The notes: a model not told the origin generated them from the sequence alone. A stretch of DNA of 64,000 nucleotides from Sialis fuliginosa (GCA_961205875.1 OY540816.1:16998701-17062700), one strand, 5' to 3'; shown: positions 49,301-60,595, counted from the first letter of the stretch. Numbers and translations are program-made.

Positions 49301-52300
49301 TGAAAACGTTGCTCCTTGGTAACTTGAGACCATTTTTTCAATTTTGTAGTAAAAATAGCAATATATCGTCATATATAATTTACCAAATAACCGGTAAAAA
49401 ATTACGAATAACCGGTAAAAATGTTAAGGCATTTTTGGGATTTACTGGTTTATGTCCAAAATAGTTAATATTAAGGATGTATTGAACGGTTTGTAGAAAC
49501 CAATATTTTAAATGCACATAAAAAGCATTAAACGGTTTATCATTTAGTGTAATAAAAGGGCTCCCATGGGAAAATTACGTATTATATTATTTTGAAAGTA
49601 AATGGATAGACATAAAAACTAGATTTTTTAATCTTTTATAATTCAGTTATTAGTTATAGTCAGGGCTGTGACGTAGGTACAAAATCCTACGACTCCAACT
49701 TCGACTTTTTTACTGTAATTATATGTACTTAAAAATATATTCTCCTTAAAAAAAATAAATAATAAGAGTGTAAAAACCATTAATCGGAGTCGGTACTTTT
49801 CTACCGACTCCACCCAAAATGACTTCCAGCTCTGGTTATAGTAATACTTTCTATATCTATATATATTATAAAACGCAACGCCTCTCTGTTTGTCTGTCAG
49901 TCTGTCTATCCGTTAGTGCGCTATCACTCGATAACCACGTTTTTCTTTTATTCATAGATGTGTTCTTCATCCAGGTTTTAGTATACATTTTGTTACGTTA
50001 GGTAACATAAGGAATAAGCAGTGACAATAATAGCAAATCAAGTCGTAAAAAGGTTTACCGCCAGCGCGTTTTTTTGCATTACGTTGCCGAAACCCTTAAA
50101 TATTGAATAATATAATTATAAAATATAATTTATTATTGCATCATTAATATTAAAATTAATGGATAAGTTTTTTTTATCAGATTAGATATCAGAGTCTTTA
50201 CATTGCAAAGATAAAATTTTAATGAGTTCTCCTAAAGTTTGCATGATATTCGACTAATATAATATGTTACATGTTACGTATAAGTATGACGTATATAGAA
50301 TATAGATATTCTCGAACTGAGCGTTTTCTACATTTCAAATTCAAACAACTTCGCATTTCACTGTACATCCCCTTGCCTAAAATAAGTTCTATACGAAGAT
50401 AGCAGCACAACGGTAAAGTTTGACGGATTCTGAGCATCTTTAAAACTGTAAAATCAATAATTGTTATGTGCCAGGAGTTGTCTTGGAGTAAAAACGTCCT
50501 GACGCTGTAAACGTAGTTACAGACACTAATTGAAATATTGATCAAAGCTCACTTTGATATAACACTTAGATGGCAGGTGTTGGAGGGACTTTTTTTTGTA
50601 AAAAAGTGAGATTCTTGCCTTTTGATTAAAATCTTCGGAACTTTGGAATGAGAAAATAATAATGTATTATCTTAAAGATTGTTTTGATTAAGAATAATGA
50701 TAGCTGGAAGCTCTTAAATTACTACAACGATCTTTTTATTCAGTATAGAAACGCATTGGGTTTAAAATTATTATTATAATAATGACACATTTTGTAAATT
50801 ACACAAGGTATCATATTTATGTTCTTTATATTATATTGTGATAATTATTATAGAGCATTATGATATTCAATACAATTTCAAAGAGGTTTTATTTATTTTT
50901 TTCAATTTATGGCGCACGTTGTTACGATTGTTATTTTGACATTTTAACTCTCGTGTTTTAGAAACACTTCTGAAGAAGACAAGTCAGCCTATCAGAGTTC
51001 GCGCTTAATTTTGACAAATTAAAAATTTCTTTAGCTAGCACACTCACTTGTAATTTAAAAAAAATGGAAGTTTTAAGATCGTAAGAAATTAGCACTAAAT
51101 GTGTGCTAATTTAGTACACCACTTTGGTCGTGTTTTCGATAATGATGTACTGGTTTAAATCTTAAGCTAGCACACTCGCTCGCAGGCCCCTCTTTTCCAC
51201 TGGGCACTCAGGGCACGTGCCCAGGGCCCCGCGATCGATAGGGGCCCCCATATCACCAAACGATAACCGATATTTATTACTGAAAAACATATTTATTTCG
51301 AAATTAAATTAATTTTTTAAATAAATTCTTATGTATTTATATAGTAACTAAATGAGTCTACGTCTTATTTTATTGTATTTAAATCGATATTTGTATGACC
51401 AGTTGAAGTTCACTGCATGAAATTTCACTAAAAAATTTTGATTTTTGATTTCGTTAAAAGTATGTTTATTGTATAGAAAATGACGTGAAAAGTTGTTTGT
51501 TTCAAACCGCAGGTCTGTATCTCAAACCGTTCTCGAGATATAGCCTCTCAAAGTTTTAGTTTTTTCAAATTTTTGGAGAAAAAATGGAATAACTTTTGAA
51601 CGCGTGGTCGGAATTGATTTTAGTTGACGGATTTGAAATCAGCGTGTCAAAATCTATATAATGACATGTATAATACTTTAAAATCCGACAAAAAAATTTT
51701 TGCCAAAAATCGTCATTTTTTTAAGGTATACCCCTTTGAATTTTTTCGATTTTTCGCGAATTTTTTTTTTTCGAGTTTTAAGGTATTATATATGTCATTA
51801 TATAGATTTTGACACGCTGATTCCAAATCCGTCAACTAAAATCAATTTCGAGCACGCATTCAAAAGTTAGGGCCATTTTTCTTTAAAATTTTAAAAAAAC
51901 TAAAACTTTGAGAGGCTATATCTCGAGAACGGTTTGAGATACAGACCTGCGGTTTGAAACAAACAACTTTTCACGCCATTTTGTATACAATAAACATACT
52001 TTTAACGAAATCAAAAATTCGAAATTTTTTAGTGATATTTCCTGCAGTGAACATCAACTCGTCATACAAATATCGACTAAAATACAAGAAAATAAGACGT
52101 AGAGGTATTATAGTTTTATAGTTGAGCGTGTAAATTAATATTAAATACTATTTTTGGTTAAAATGTTTGAGTTGCGCATAAATATGAATATTCTAACAAT
52201 ATTTTTTATACACAGATTTGTATTAATTTACCCATAAAGTTAGGGGCTTCCCCTGCTTCCATGGACGCTTCGCCACTGATCTATTAATTTATGCTTATCT

Positions 52301-55300
52301 TCTTTTATTTGTCTATCCTAACAAAATAGTGCTCTGTCAAGGTCATAGGGGCCCCATTATCCTAATGTGCCCAGGGCCTCCAATAGATTAAAGACGGCCC
52401 TGCTCGCTCGTAATTTTGCTTCCTCGCAATATCGAAGATACGAGAAGCTATGTGATCGTTTCAGATTGAGTCAAAAAAAAAGTTCTCCAATTTCAAAATT
52501 TTAAATTTATTTATCCGTTTCACGTCAAGACAAACACTTTTCGTTCCGTGTCTGTCTGTCTGTCCGTGTGTCCGTCCGTCCGTCCGTCTGTCCCCTGAAT
52601 CCTTGTCACACGCATAACTCATGAACCACTGAACCGATATTATTGAAACTTGGTCGGATGGTTGGGTTTGGTTTGAGGACGGTCCCATTTCAAAATCATC
52701 AAAATTGTGTGTAAAGGGGAGGGGTGACACCCCAAAATATTTCTTTTTTCAAGATATCTCAAGAACGACACATGTTACGAGAAAATTTTATAGAATATTT
52801 TTTGTAGAGAATTAAATTTCCTATAATATGGGTCTACTACGTTTGTTGTAAAATATTCCCTTACAAAGATTTATCTAAATTAATTTTAAAAATTCGTGTT
52901 TTGTTTTTCTAAATTGATATTTGATTGGATATATTAAGTGTCATTTTGAAGTTTTAAATGTCACTTTGGCGTTTTAAATGTCACTTTGACGTTTTAAATG
53001 TCATTTTGACATTTGCATAAATTTAGATTTAGATTGAAATTGTCAAAAAATTAAAAATATATGAAAAAATATTCAGGTGCGTTTTAAGAAAAAATTCGAA
53101 CTAAGATTTTTTAGTAAAATTTGTATAAAAATTAAATGGTTAACCAATGCCAGGCAATTTATCTGAACACAATCGGTTTTAGTGAATTTAGCACGAGGAA
53201 GCACTGTGCATTTACTTGGCAGATGTTTTTTTAATAAGAGTTATAAATTATTTTTTTGCGTACTAAATAAGCATTAAATAGGCCCTAATTTAGTACTCTT
53301 CTTTTATCGATGTGTGCTACATTTGTTGTGCTAATTTAAGGTACGCAGATTTCTAGTTCATATAATATATTATATTATATACTCACAATCATTGATGAAC
53401 GAATACCTCCCAGCGAAGAGGTCCGGCGTGGTCGCGTTCTTGTCTGTTGTGAAAGCGAGCGCTAGGACGCGGCGCAGCGAAACGCGTCTCCGCGGCGGTA
53501 TCGGGCCGCAGTAGCGTCCACCCCACGGCGAGTCGATCAGCTGTGTGCCGGCGGCTCCAGGTCCCCAAGCACCCACCTCGGCGTACACGTCCATGAACTC
53601 GTGATTGCACCTGTACATGAATGCGGTCAGTCTAAAGTACAAGACGCGCGAGGCTCAAAATCCCGTTCGGGCGTTACTTTATTAAACTTTGTGTTTTTAA
53701 TATTAAAAAAAAAAATGAAATATTAACTACATTTTAAATTTAAATATTTTGTACAAGTGTCCCGAAAGTCAGAACCCATACTACCGAACGGGATTTTTGT
53801 TTAACCAATGTTTTGGGTGGATTTTTAATTACATATTTACCTTTTCTTACAAAATTCAACTGTGTACGATTTATATAATAGAGCAAAGATCATATTACAA
53901 GACAATGTTCTTTCTAATATACCTACACATTTAAATTTTGTAACATTACTATGGCTGTAAGCATGTAATTTTACACGGTTTTTTATTCAGAAACATGGTG
54001 CATTGGAATAAATAATAATATATAAAAGATAATATCAGTCTAAATGTATTACCTGACGTTATCTTTTAACAAAAATCAAATAATTGTGATTGTTCTTATT
54101 ACACAAAAATTTACTCATAATTATTATGTAATGACAGAAATATATACGTTCGTAGTGGAAATAAATATGAAATAAAAACGTATTTAAAAGTATAAAAAAT
54201 ACATATTAATTCCACAACGATTTAATATATTCTCTATACAAAAATGTATATTTTTAATTAAATGTATTTTTTAATTTTATTTATGCATGCGAAATAAAAA
54301 AAATCACATTCGCAAGCATGCAAAACTATACTAAAAATAATAACATACCTATCATGCCATATATATATGTACAAATGCAGCAAATATATGTATTTGATGA
54401 TAAACAAACTTTGATGAAGTTACAGTATCGTATCTAGTTTATCTAATGAGAGGCCACACTAGATGAAATGATATTTATTTTTCATGATAAAACTTTGGAT
54501 ACGATATTGCATCGTCGTTTTTTTTTAACATTTTAAAACTAAGAATCATTCACACATGCCTAAAATACTTCAACGTGTTATTTATTATATATATTTTTCG
54601 TTTTTATTAATGCATATTTGAAATGAATTCAGAAATCAAAGGAAGGAAATATTGTTTTTAATAGAAAATAGTTCAAAGAAAAAAAAAATATTTTTTAATA
54701 CAATTTTATAATAAAATTTTTCTATTAAAAACTTTTTAAAAGTAAATGTATCAAGATCAACAAAATGAAAGCAAAAAGTTTGAGTAGAAGAAAGTCATTC
54801 AAATAAAAAACAAAATAATTCATGCAATTTGTATTCAGAAATAGTACAGTAAAATGACATTATTAAAATATACTTTAAATTAAAAAAGCTACGTTTTTAT
54901 TAAATGTCAAACAAGATCTTAACCCCTCAGATTTTAATTAAATATTATGTTTCAATTCACACTAATGAGAAACGAAACCTTTTTTCGAAATTTCACGATC
55001 GTGTTTCAAATACAATTATGTGATTTCACATTTTTCTAAATTTGGAATACAAATTGAACTCCAGAGATTGTTAAAGTGGTATATGTAAATTATTAAGGTC
55101 ATATAACTGTATGTATATTAGGGTGGAACGAAAAACCATTTTATTTTATTTTTAACTCAGGGTACCATTTCGTTTATTTTAATGAGAAATTAAGGTGTGT
55201 TCAACCGTAAGGGCCTAAACACAATATGTGGAACTTTTTGGCCGTCGTCTGCTTGTATAAAATACGTGGTGTGTTTAGGTCATAACCTCTTAAACTAAAA

Positions 55301-57716
55301 TTAACCCTCACTACAAGCTCAAAAACTAAATGATTACTTTTTAAGTGAGCTTCAACCTGAATCTCTAGATGCCTTTATTAAATTGAGTCGATAAGCTAAA
55401 CTTAACAACTTTTTTGTTCTTGCATTTTTTTGGATAAAGTTTGAAAATACAGGGTGTCCCACGGTAAAGTGTTTGAAACTAATCAGCTGTCAATTTCAAA
55501 CGGATAATGTTATTAAAAAACAAAAATATCGTTTAAAAGAAGAAAGTATGCAGTTTTTAATGGATGTAAATAAAATTGTCGATAATTCTGTTCAAAATAA
55601 AATAAAAAAATATTTTAATGTGGATTTATTGCCCAAAAATACCTAATGAGTTATAACCTCTTGGATCACTCTTAACATTATGTTTTCCGTATTTAATACG
55701 AAATCCTCTATACACTTTTCATCTTGAAAATAAGCATTTATAGTTTTAGGAGTTACGGTTGAACACACCTTATTATTTCACTGAAATTAATCCAAAGTTA
55801 AAATAAAATAAAAGTTTTTCTTTGACTCTCCCTTTGTAAAAATTCCCATAACGTCATTTTTCTGTATTAAATGTGCCATTATAGTGATACTTTAAACATT
55901 ATCAGTGCCCGGTTTCAATAAACAAGCAGTTATCTAGCACATAGGATATCTTACTTCTGAATATAGCAACTGTTATCCATTTTATGGATATACCTAAATG
56001 GTAAGTCAGTCAGGGGCTCTGATTGGTCAAACCTGCAATTTATCTTTAACTGTTAGATATCTATCGTTTGTGAAACCTGGCATAAATAAAACAAAATTAT
56101 ATGATAACTATCACATTTCGTTAGTTTGTAGATTATACATTTAATTATTATGCAAGTTATTAAATTATTGTAATTATAGTTATCACTTTAATGGTGTATT
56201 TTAGAATAAATAAAAAATTGTATAGCATTTCTAAAAAAATAGTTTAAAGTTAGTGTTTTATGTAAAAAGTGTTAAACTTTGGTTGATACCCAACCAAAAC
56301 ACATATATTTATTTTTTATTTGATACACTGTAAAAAATAATGATCAATAAATTAATGTAATTATAAAAAAACTATACTTAAAAGATGTAATGCTCTCTAT
56401 ACATATTATTTTAAAGAATTTGAAATAATTATTAATAAAAATAAAAATTATAAAGAGGTAATCAAATATATTTAGATTATATACATTATTTTTGACAGTG
56501 TAGACATATAAATTATCATCGAAGTTGTTTAATGTTTTATATTTAAAATAATTATTTTACAAATATTAATGCGAGTATAAATACAGTGTAAATTCGGTGG
56601 TTGTAAAAGTTGATGTGATAAATCATTTAAAAAAATTAAGATATTCAAATATTTTGTTGTGACTGGGTATTTAAGGAAATATAATTATGACTTTTCCCGT
56701 CTTTTATTACAAATGTTCTAAAGTAAACAAAATTGAAAGACATTTACGTCATTACATGAAAATATCGGGGAAAAAATAATTTAGACTAAATAAGATCTAA
56801 TTTTTATTTACGCTGATTACACAGTCAGACAAAAAAAATGTTTAAAACTGTTTTGTATTTCTAACAATCAAAATTTTGAAAATAACCTCGAAAAACGTAA
56901 TTTTAATTTTCGAAAATTAGTTTTTTCGAGATTATTTTGAAATTGAATCGGATAAGGTGCTATTTTGACCTTAAATTCGGATTCAGCATCTCAAAATACA
57001 TAGAAATACAATGATCTTCGAAAAAGTTCTAAACATTTTTTTTATATGGCTGTAGATAGATTAAATTAATTCTAATTTGAAGAAATTTGATCTACGTAGA
57101 TCTACAATTTAATACGCCCATTTTTTTTTAGATTTACAAAGATCTAAGAAAATGATGACCGAATTAAAATTTAAATCTACTTACAATTAGATCAAATTGA
57201 ACTAAATAGATAGATCTCCGTAGATCTATGGTAATATCAACGTAGATCGAAATTTTGGGAAAATTACATTTAATTTGATTTACGTACATAGATCGAATTA
57301 ATTTTTACCTGGGTAAATTTAATATTTTAGGATCTTTGTGTCAGTCTTGCACTGTATTTTATCTTTTAGAGACTAATTTATATATATTTTTAAATTTATT
57401 AATAATTTAAAACCAGATCTATTACGATCTTGATCGGTTTATACTTTTTAATATATTAAAACTGAAGAACTGACAATTTTTATAAAACAAATAAATACAT
57501 ATATAGGCACATAAAAATTATTTAACGTCATATTTATATTACCTTTATTACAAAACGTGAGTAAAAATTCGAACGAAGTAAAGTGCAGTTGGGGTTATGT
57601 GTGATGAGTTGAGATAACGATAACATGATAGAGAGAGACAGAGAGAAATATAGACAGAGAGAAAAGAGAGAGAGAGCGTCGATACTCACGCAGGCAGTTC
57701 CCCAACGGCGGCTCCA
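40332..57716 (-). CDS. five-CUB, LDLa single-pass membrane protein (SOL-1/Neto-like), 5' end not found
   Basis: Minus-strand exons with phase-matched GT-AG junctions: 57716-57690, 53610-53387, 47692-47485, 47393-47185, 47120-46892, 46119-45694, 45597-45427, 45331-44996, 43626-43391 and 40636-40332, coding for 789 residues in the window. In order: the rear half of a first CUB domain (CNHEFMDVYAEVG), four complete CUB domains (starting GTPCSFTV, GTECDQKI, GSCRFTYK and GDCGGNVT), then one LDL-receptor class A repeat with six cysteines ending DDTSDEDGC. A membrane helix follows (LYQIAGLVCALLVVMCIVCC), then a basic stop-transfer, a run of 11 prolines and the C-terminus NDDSV. Multi-CUB plus LDLa plus one helix is the plan of glutamate-receptor auxiliary proteins (SOL-1, Neto), so a synaptic receptor-partner role is inferred, not shown. 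The signal peptide and front half of CUB1 are missing, probably in exons beyond the window. Confidence 0.82.
41205..41344 (-). CDS. alternative C-terminal exon of the CUB/LDLa gene
   Basis: A GC-rich island inside the intron between the LDLa exon and the last exon. An acceptor (gttgccacag before 41344) and a donor (GTAAGT after 41206) bound it. The LDLa exon ends with one spare base, T. Joined here it gives Cys, then SAAAATGPPRCRC, then a second hydrophobic helix TTWLIALLLIAVAVVM and a 15-residue tail ending at TAG. The exon ends in TA and the constitutive last exon begins with G, so the stop codon exists whether the exon is read through or spliced. Skipping it is equally in phase (TGT TAC). 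I infer two isoforms with different helices and tails. No transcript evidence is available. Confidence 0.5.
42210..42596. mobile_element. hAT-type MITE, 387 bp, exact 8-bp duplication
   Basis: The ends CAGAGCTTCGAACCGGAAC and CAGGGCTTCGAACCGTTAT (reverse complement of the right end) are inverted repeats. The exact duplication atataatt flanks both sides (42202-42209 and 42597-42604). The element is mostly built of repeated aaccgaaaaccg-type units on both arms and lies in an intron of the CUB gene. No transposase. Confidence 0.88.
43688..44570 (+). mobile_element. SINE/non-LTR-like retroelement remnant (copy 1)
   Basis: The left part has the widespread insect retroelement signature ctagctgggcccacgcggc/ttcgctcgcg. 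The right part has cggataagtggttctcgagt, a (GACA)n run at about 44513-44531 and a tatatata tail. A related inverted copy lies at about 49849-50095. No reverse transcriptase ORF is present. Whether 43688-44300 and 44300-44570 are one insertion is uncertain. Confidence 0.5.
46321..46410. repeat. 90-bp terminal-inverted-repeat element
   Basis: The left end CAGGTTGCCTCAGTAGC matches the reverse complement of the right end, CAAGGTAGCCTCAGTAAC. No clear duplication flanks it. It is intronic and non-coding. Confidence 0.45.
47800..47938. mobile_element. pogo/Tigger-like MITE, TA duplication
   Basis: The left end CAGCGGAACCTCGTTTGTACG and the right end, read as the complement CAATGAAACCTCGTCAGTGCG, match the CAGTNGAACCTCG ends of pogo-type elements. 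TA flanks it on both sides (47798-47799 and 47939-47940). It is 139 bp, non-coding, in an intron of the CUB gene. Confidence 0.75.
48642..49330 (+). mobile_element. putative DNA transposon remnant with FLYWCH-like zinc-finger ORF
   Basis: Short inverted ends GTCTCAAGTTACC lie at about 48642 and, in complement, at about 49319-49330. Inside, the plus-strand ORF 48747-48995 reads LIYNK...MNYLVFNKTSEYILWTCC then ENKTCLGEFFHGEYSF, resembling a FLYWCH zinc finger (Trp-x-Cys, a second Cys, then His), a domain often found in Mutator-like transposons. The ends of a full element and any duplication are not visible, so this is a tentative call. Confidence 0.35.
49661..49834. mobile_element. hAT-type MITE, 174 bp, exact 8-bp duplication
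   Basis: It starts CAGGGCTGTGACGTAGG and ends with the complement of CAGAGCTGGAAGTCATT. Internal cgactcc/ggagtcg blocks mirror each other. The exact duplication gttatagt flanks both sides (49653-49660 and 49835-49842). Intronic and non-coding. Confidence 0.88.
49849..50095 (-). mobile_element. SINE/non-LTR-like retroelement remnant (copy 2)
   Basis: Read on the minus strand, this matches the right part of the 43.7-44.6 kb element: gcgcgctggcggt, cgacttgatttgctattat, cctaacgtaacaaaat, tcgagtgata, and a diverged GACA-type repeat, then tatatatag. It is inserted directly beside the MITE ending at 49834. Confidence 0.6.
51183..52402. mobile_element. hAT-like element with GGGCCC ends, hosting a nested foldback
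   Basis: The left end CAGGCCCCTCTTTTCC continues to ggggcccc. The right end, as complement CAGGGCCGTCTTTAATC, continues to ccctgggcacattagg and ggggcccc. An exact duplication ctcgctcg flanks both sides (51175-51182 and 52403-52410), though it is a low-complexity 8-mer. Most of the interior is the inverted second copy of the foldback seen at 1350-2460. No transposase ORF. Confidence 0.75.
51310..52278. mobile_element. foldback MITE (copy 2, inverted, one end lost)
   Basis: The right edge is the complement of CAGTGGCGAAGCGTCCATGG, the same end as copy 1. Leftward it follows copy 1 in reverse orientation through both long arms (about 51360-51690 and 51775-52110), but similarity stops near 51310. 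The left terminal repeat is therefore missing, and the host element's sequence takes over. Confidence 0.7.
52535..52600. repeat. (TGTC/CGTC)n tetranucleotide tract
   Basis: A run of tgtc, then gtcc units. The following text (actcatgaaccactgaaccg) is typical of the sequence next to such tracts in insect retroelement or Helitron-like remnants, so this is probably the tail of a decayed element. Confidence 0.6.
52941..53010. repeat. 20-bp tandem repeat, 3.5 units
   Basis: Units tcattttgaagttttaaatg, tcactttggcgttttaaatg and tcactttgacgttttaaatg follow each other without gaps, then half a unit. One or two substitutions separate neighbours. Confidence 0.85.
55125..55848. repeat. long-TIR element of about 0.72 kb
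   Basis: The left flank (gggtggaacgaaaaacc, then aaggtgtgttcaaccgtaag at 55193) is mirrored on the right (ttacggttgaacacacctt at about 55751, then attttattttaactttgg in complement). Arms are about 80-90 bases and imperfect. The interior includes cagggtgtcccacgg at 55451. No ORF or duplication seen. Confidence 0.5.
55906..56082. repeat. TIR element with TGCCMGGTTTCA ends
   Basis: The left end TGCCCGGTTTCAATAAAC and the right end in complement, TGCCAGGTTTCACAAACG, are inverted repeats bounding 177 bp. Inner segments agttatctagca and agatatctaacagtt are also mirrored. The flanks show no convincing duplication. Confidence 0.55.
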
Positions 57717-57769
57717 CTGCGGACATTAAGGTGGACATCAAATGGTGGTACAACATACATATAATTATA

Positions 57770-58032
57770 CAGCGGTTCCCAAAAGAAAAGTTTATTATAT
57801 ACAATACAAAATATTAAATATAAGTTAATATTTGTAATTAAAAAAGTTATTTCGAGTAATTAAAAATATATCGGATAAATAAAAATAAACGAAAACATGA
57901 TTATATTTTTTAATACGCATAATTCCCTCAAATTGATTATTGACATCTTATTCCCTTCTCTGTCAAATGAAATTTACGGCAGTAACAGTTTATTATTGAA
58001 AACTCCGTTTTCAAATATTTTGAGAACCACTG
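57770..58032. mobile_element. hAT-type MITE, 263 bp
   Basis: It starts CAGCGGTTCCCAAAAG and ends with the complement of CAGTGGTTCTCAAAAT, the classic hAT-MITE end. The flanks taattata and taataatg match at 6 of 8 positions. It sits just upstream of the most 5' recognised exon of the CUB gene. Confidence 0.7.
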
Positions 58033-59352
58033 TAATAATGAATGACGATGGGTGATTGGGATGATGGAAGGAAAAAAAAGACGAAGCGGTTCTCGTATTT
58101 TTATTCTGGAACCGATTCGCCTTCTAAATTACATCTGCACTTGGCTACAACACAGACAAACAATTCATATTTTCATTTAAAAATTTAACAAATGTAACGT
58201 GTAATACACTTTGAAGTAGATCCAAAAAAGTATAACATAATAATCTTTATGATTTTAATTAACCTCAGTAAATGAGTTTTAATTTGTGCGGACAACTTTA
58301 AATGATATTAATGTATGAGATAGATTAGTTAAAAAGTGTTATTAATTATTATTTTCTTATGGCCAAGATGCTGAAGTAGAAAGAGCCCTTGTTTAAAGCC
58401 ATTGCGAAAATTCAAGAGTAAACAATTAAATTAACAAAGTTTGGAGCTTTTAGTTTGTGGAGTTGTCGACTACTCACAATTTAAATACCAATTGAGAGAC
58501 TCCACCCTGTAAGGTCACCTCAATACAGTGTATTATGCGGAATAACAAAAAACAAGATAATAATTATAATGACTTACAAAGTTGTGGCTATTATTTTTTT
58601 AATATTACTGGTTTTATGAAACAATTGAATTAGTTTATAAAAAAAAAACTCAACAATAAGATTTTAGTGCTACAATTTGCCAAAGAATTAAGAATTATAC
58701 GTCTTTGGGAACACATACAAACAGTTATACAAAAACTTTTATTGTTAATCAAAGATAAGCCTGATTCAATTATTAACAAATTAATAAAACGATAACAATT
58801 GAAGATATCAGGTCCAAATTTTTAGTGAATGTTCTGTACTACACAATGTTTATTTTTCAGGGGTATCAACTTAAAAAACGTTAAACTTTATTAGTTATTA
58901 CAGCTAAAAAAATGTGTGTTTTCAGCCATTTTTTTTCAGTGTGGTGGATAAATAAATGATTTTTTAATTTTTTTCAAAATTGGGGTTGTAAGGAATTTTA
59001 CAGCGAATAACTTTTTTTTGTATAATACTTATTTAGATCGCTATTTAGCAAAAATCAGAAAATCTGAAGAATTTTGCAATTGAACCGTAGTTCACCCATG
59101 ACGCGGGCAATCAAAATCGGAGCAAACTTAGGATATTATTTTAAACCACATTTGTAACAAATTCTGTAAGTAGCAAAACTGTATTTTTTAGCCTAGACAG
59201 CCTGGACTATTCCCTTAAGGATTGAATTTAGGAGAAACTCCTTCTTTGTGGGTGCTTACTACATAAAAGGAAGACATCCTAAAATTTCAGGGGTTTGGGT
59301 TGGACGTTGATAAGTCAATCATTCAGGACTTCTTTTTTTATATACTATAGAT

Positions 59353-59488
59353 CAGCGGTTTCCAAACTAATTTTATTGCGGAACCCTTAAATATAAATAT
59401 AAAAACAAAACTGAAAAAAACACGCAGAACTCTTGAATTTTTTCCGTGAAACTCTGGGTTTCTGCAGAACCCACTTTGGGAAACACTG
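59353..59488. mobile_element. hAT-type MITE, 136 bp, exact 8-bp duplication
   Basis: It begins CAGCGGTTTCCAAACTAAT and ends with the complement of CAGTGTTTCCCAAAGTGG. The exact duplication ctatagat flanks both sides (59345-59352 and 59489-59496). Non-coding. Confidence 0.88.
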
Positions 59489-59927
59489 CTATAGATAGAT
59501 AAGGATGTATTTAATGAATGATGAATGGTTTGTAACACAATAATTTAGTGTTTCATACTATATCTGTAGCAATTCCGACATTTTGGATCTACTTTAAAGT
59601 ATTTGATACAAACTCAATATACCACATTTAATTGAAGTTGTTGCAACCAAGATTTTATCGTGCAGCATTCGGCCATACGTCTCCAAGGAAAGGTAACATT
59701 TTCTCATGGAAAACAATTTGAAAAACATATTATATTGAATTGTGCCAATGTTTGACGCTTAAAAAAATATGTCACTTGATTATTATTCATATTTTTGATA
59801 AATAACATCTTAAATTATATTCCATAGAAAACGTTTGCCTGTTACAGCATCTTTATAACAACAATGTGATCATTTGTTGGTTTTTCTAAATATTTACACT
59901 ATCGATACAGATTTCGCAGCTGAACGA

Positions 59928-60093
59928 TTAAAGCTTTGACACTTTACAGAAATGGTCTCCGCCACCGCTTCGATCTTGCAAATCTATTACATGTTAGCTG
60001 CGTCAAAACGCAGCGTTGTATTGAATCGAATATAACAAATTTGCAAGGTCGAAGCGGTGATGGAGACCGTTTCTGTAAAGTGCCAAGGCTTAA
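59928..60093. repeat. strong foldback element with TTAA edges
   Basis: Arms of about 55 bases (59933-59989 and about 60032-60089) are near-perfect reverse complements, including cactttacagaaa and accgcttcga. An inner stem gctgcgtcaaaacgcagc sits in the loop. TTAA occurs at both edges, as for piggyBac-type insertions, but offset by one base. It shares its right edge and arm sequence with 35810-35970. Confidence 0.65.
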
Positions 60094-60394
60094 AATAAAG
60101 GTTTATCTACTGATCCAATCGACTTCTAGCGATCACACTGCAGTTACAAATAAACCGTAAAACACTGATGTACGTATAAAACTAGAGTATCCATATTGGT
60201 AAATGAAAATGAAGTATAATGCTATATAGTTGACAATATTTATTTTCTGTCTTCTTGCAAATATTAAGAAGACCTCTTGTTAGTGCAGGTTTTACAATTC
60301 TTTCCATATGAAAACATGAATTCACCAATATAATTGAAACTAGAGTTAAAATATAAAGGACACCCCATTCTTTCTATGTCAAATAGGTCCCGAC

Positions 60395-60564
60395 CATAGA
60401 TATAGAGAGATGGATTACGCATTCTGTATTACCGTCATGTGGTTCACATAAATGAAGATAGAGATATCATTTCTTACACTCATGTTTAAATAAAGACAAG
60501 TTTAGACCCAACACACACTCTATCTCTTTTTTTTGTGATGGCGGTCCATGCTCTATGTCTAATG
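60395..60564. mobile_element. MITE with CATAGACATAGAG ends (copy C, decayed)
   Basis: The left end CATAGATATAGAGAGATGG and the right end, in complement CATTAGACATAGAGCATGG, place it in the family of 2900-3117 and 15793-16000. No flanking duplication remains. Confidence 0.55.
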
Positions 60565-60595
60565 ACATGAGCGATTTTTTTTTTCGTATACAGTT

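Noticed and set aside
51624..51812. Open frame in the second foldback copy
   Set aside because: It falls in the arm and loop of the inverted-repeat element; low complexity, and no counterpart in the first copy's equivalent strand.
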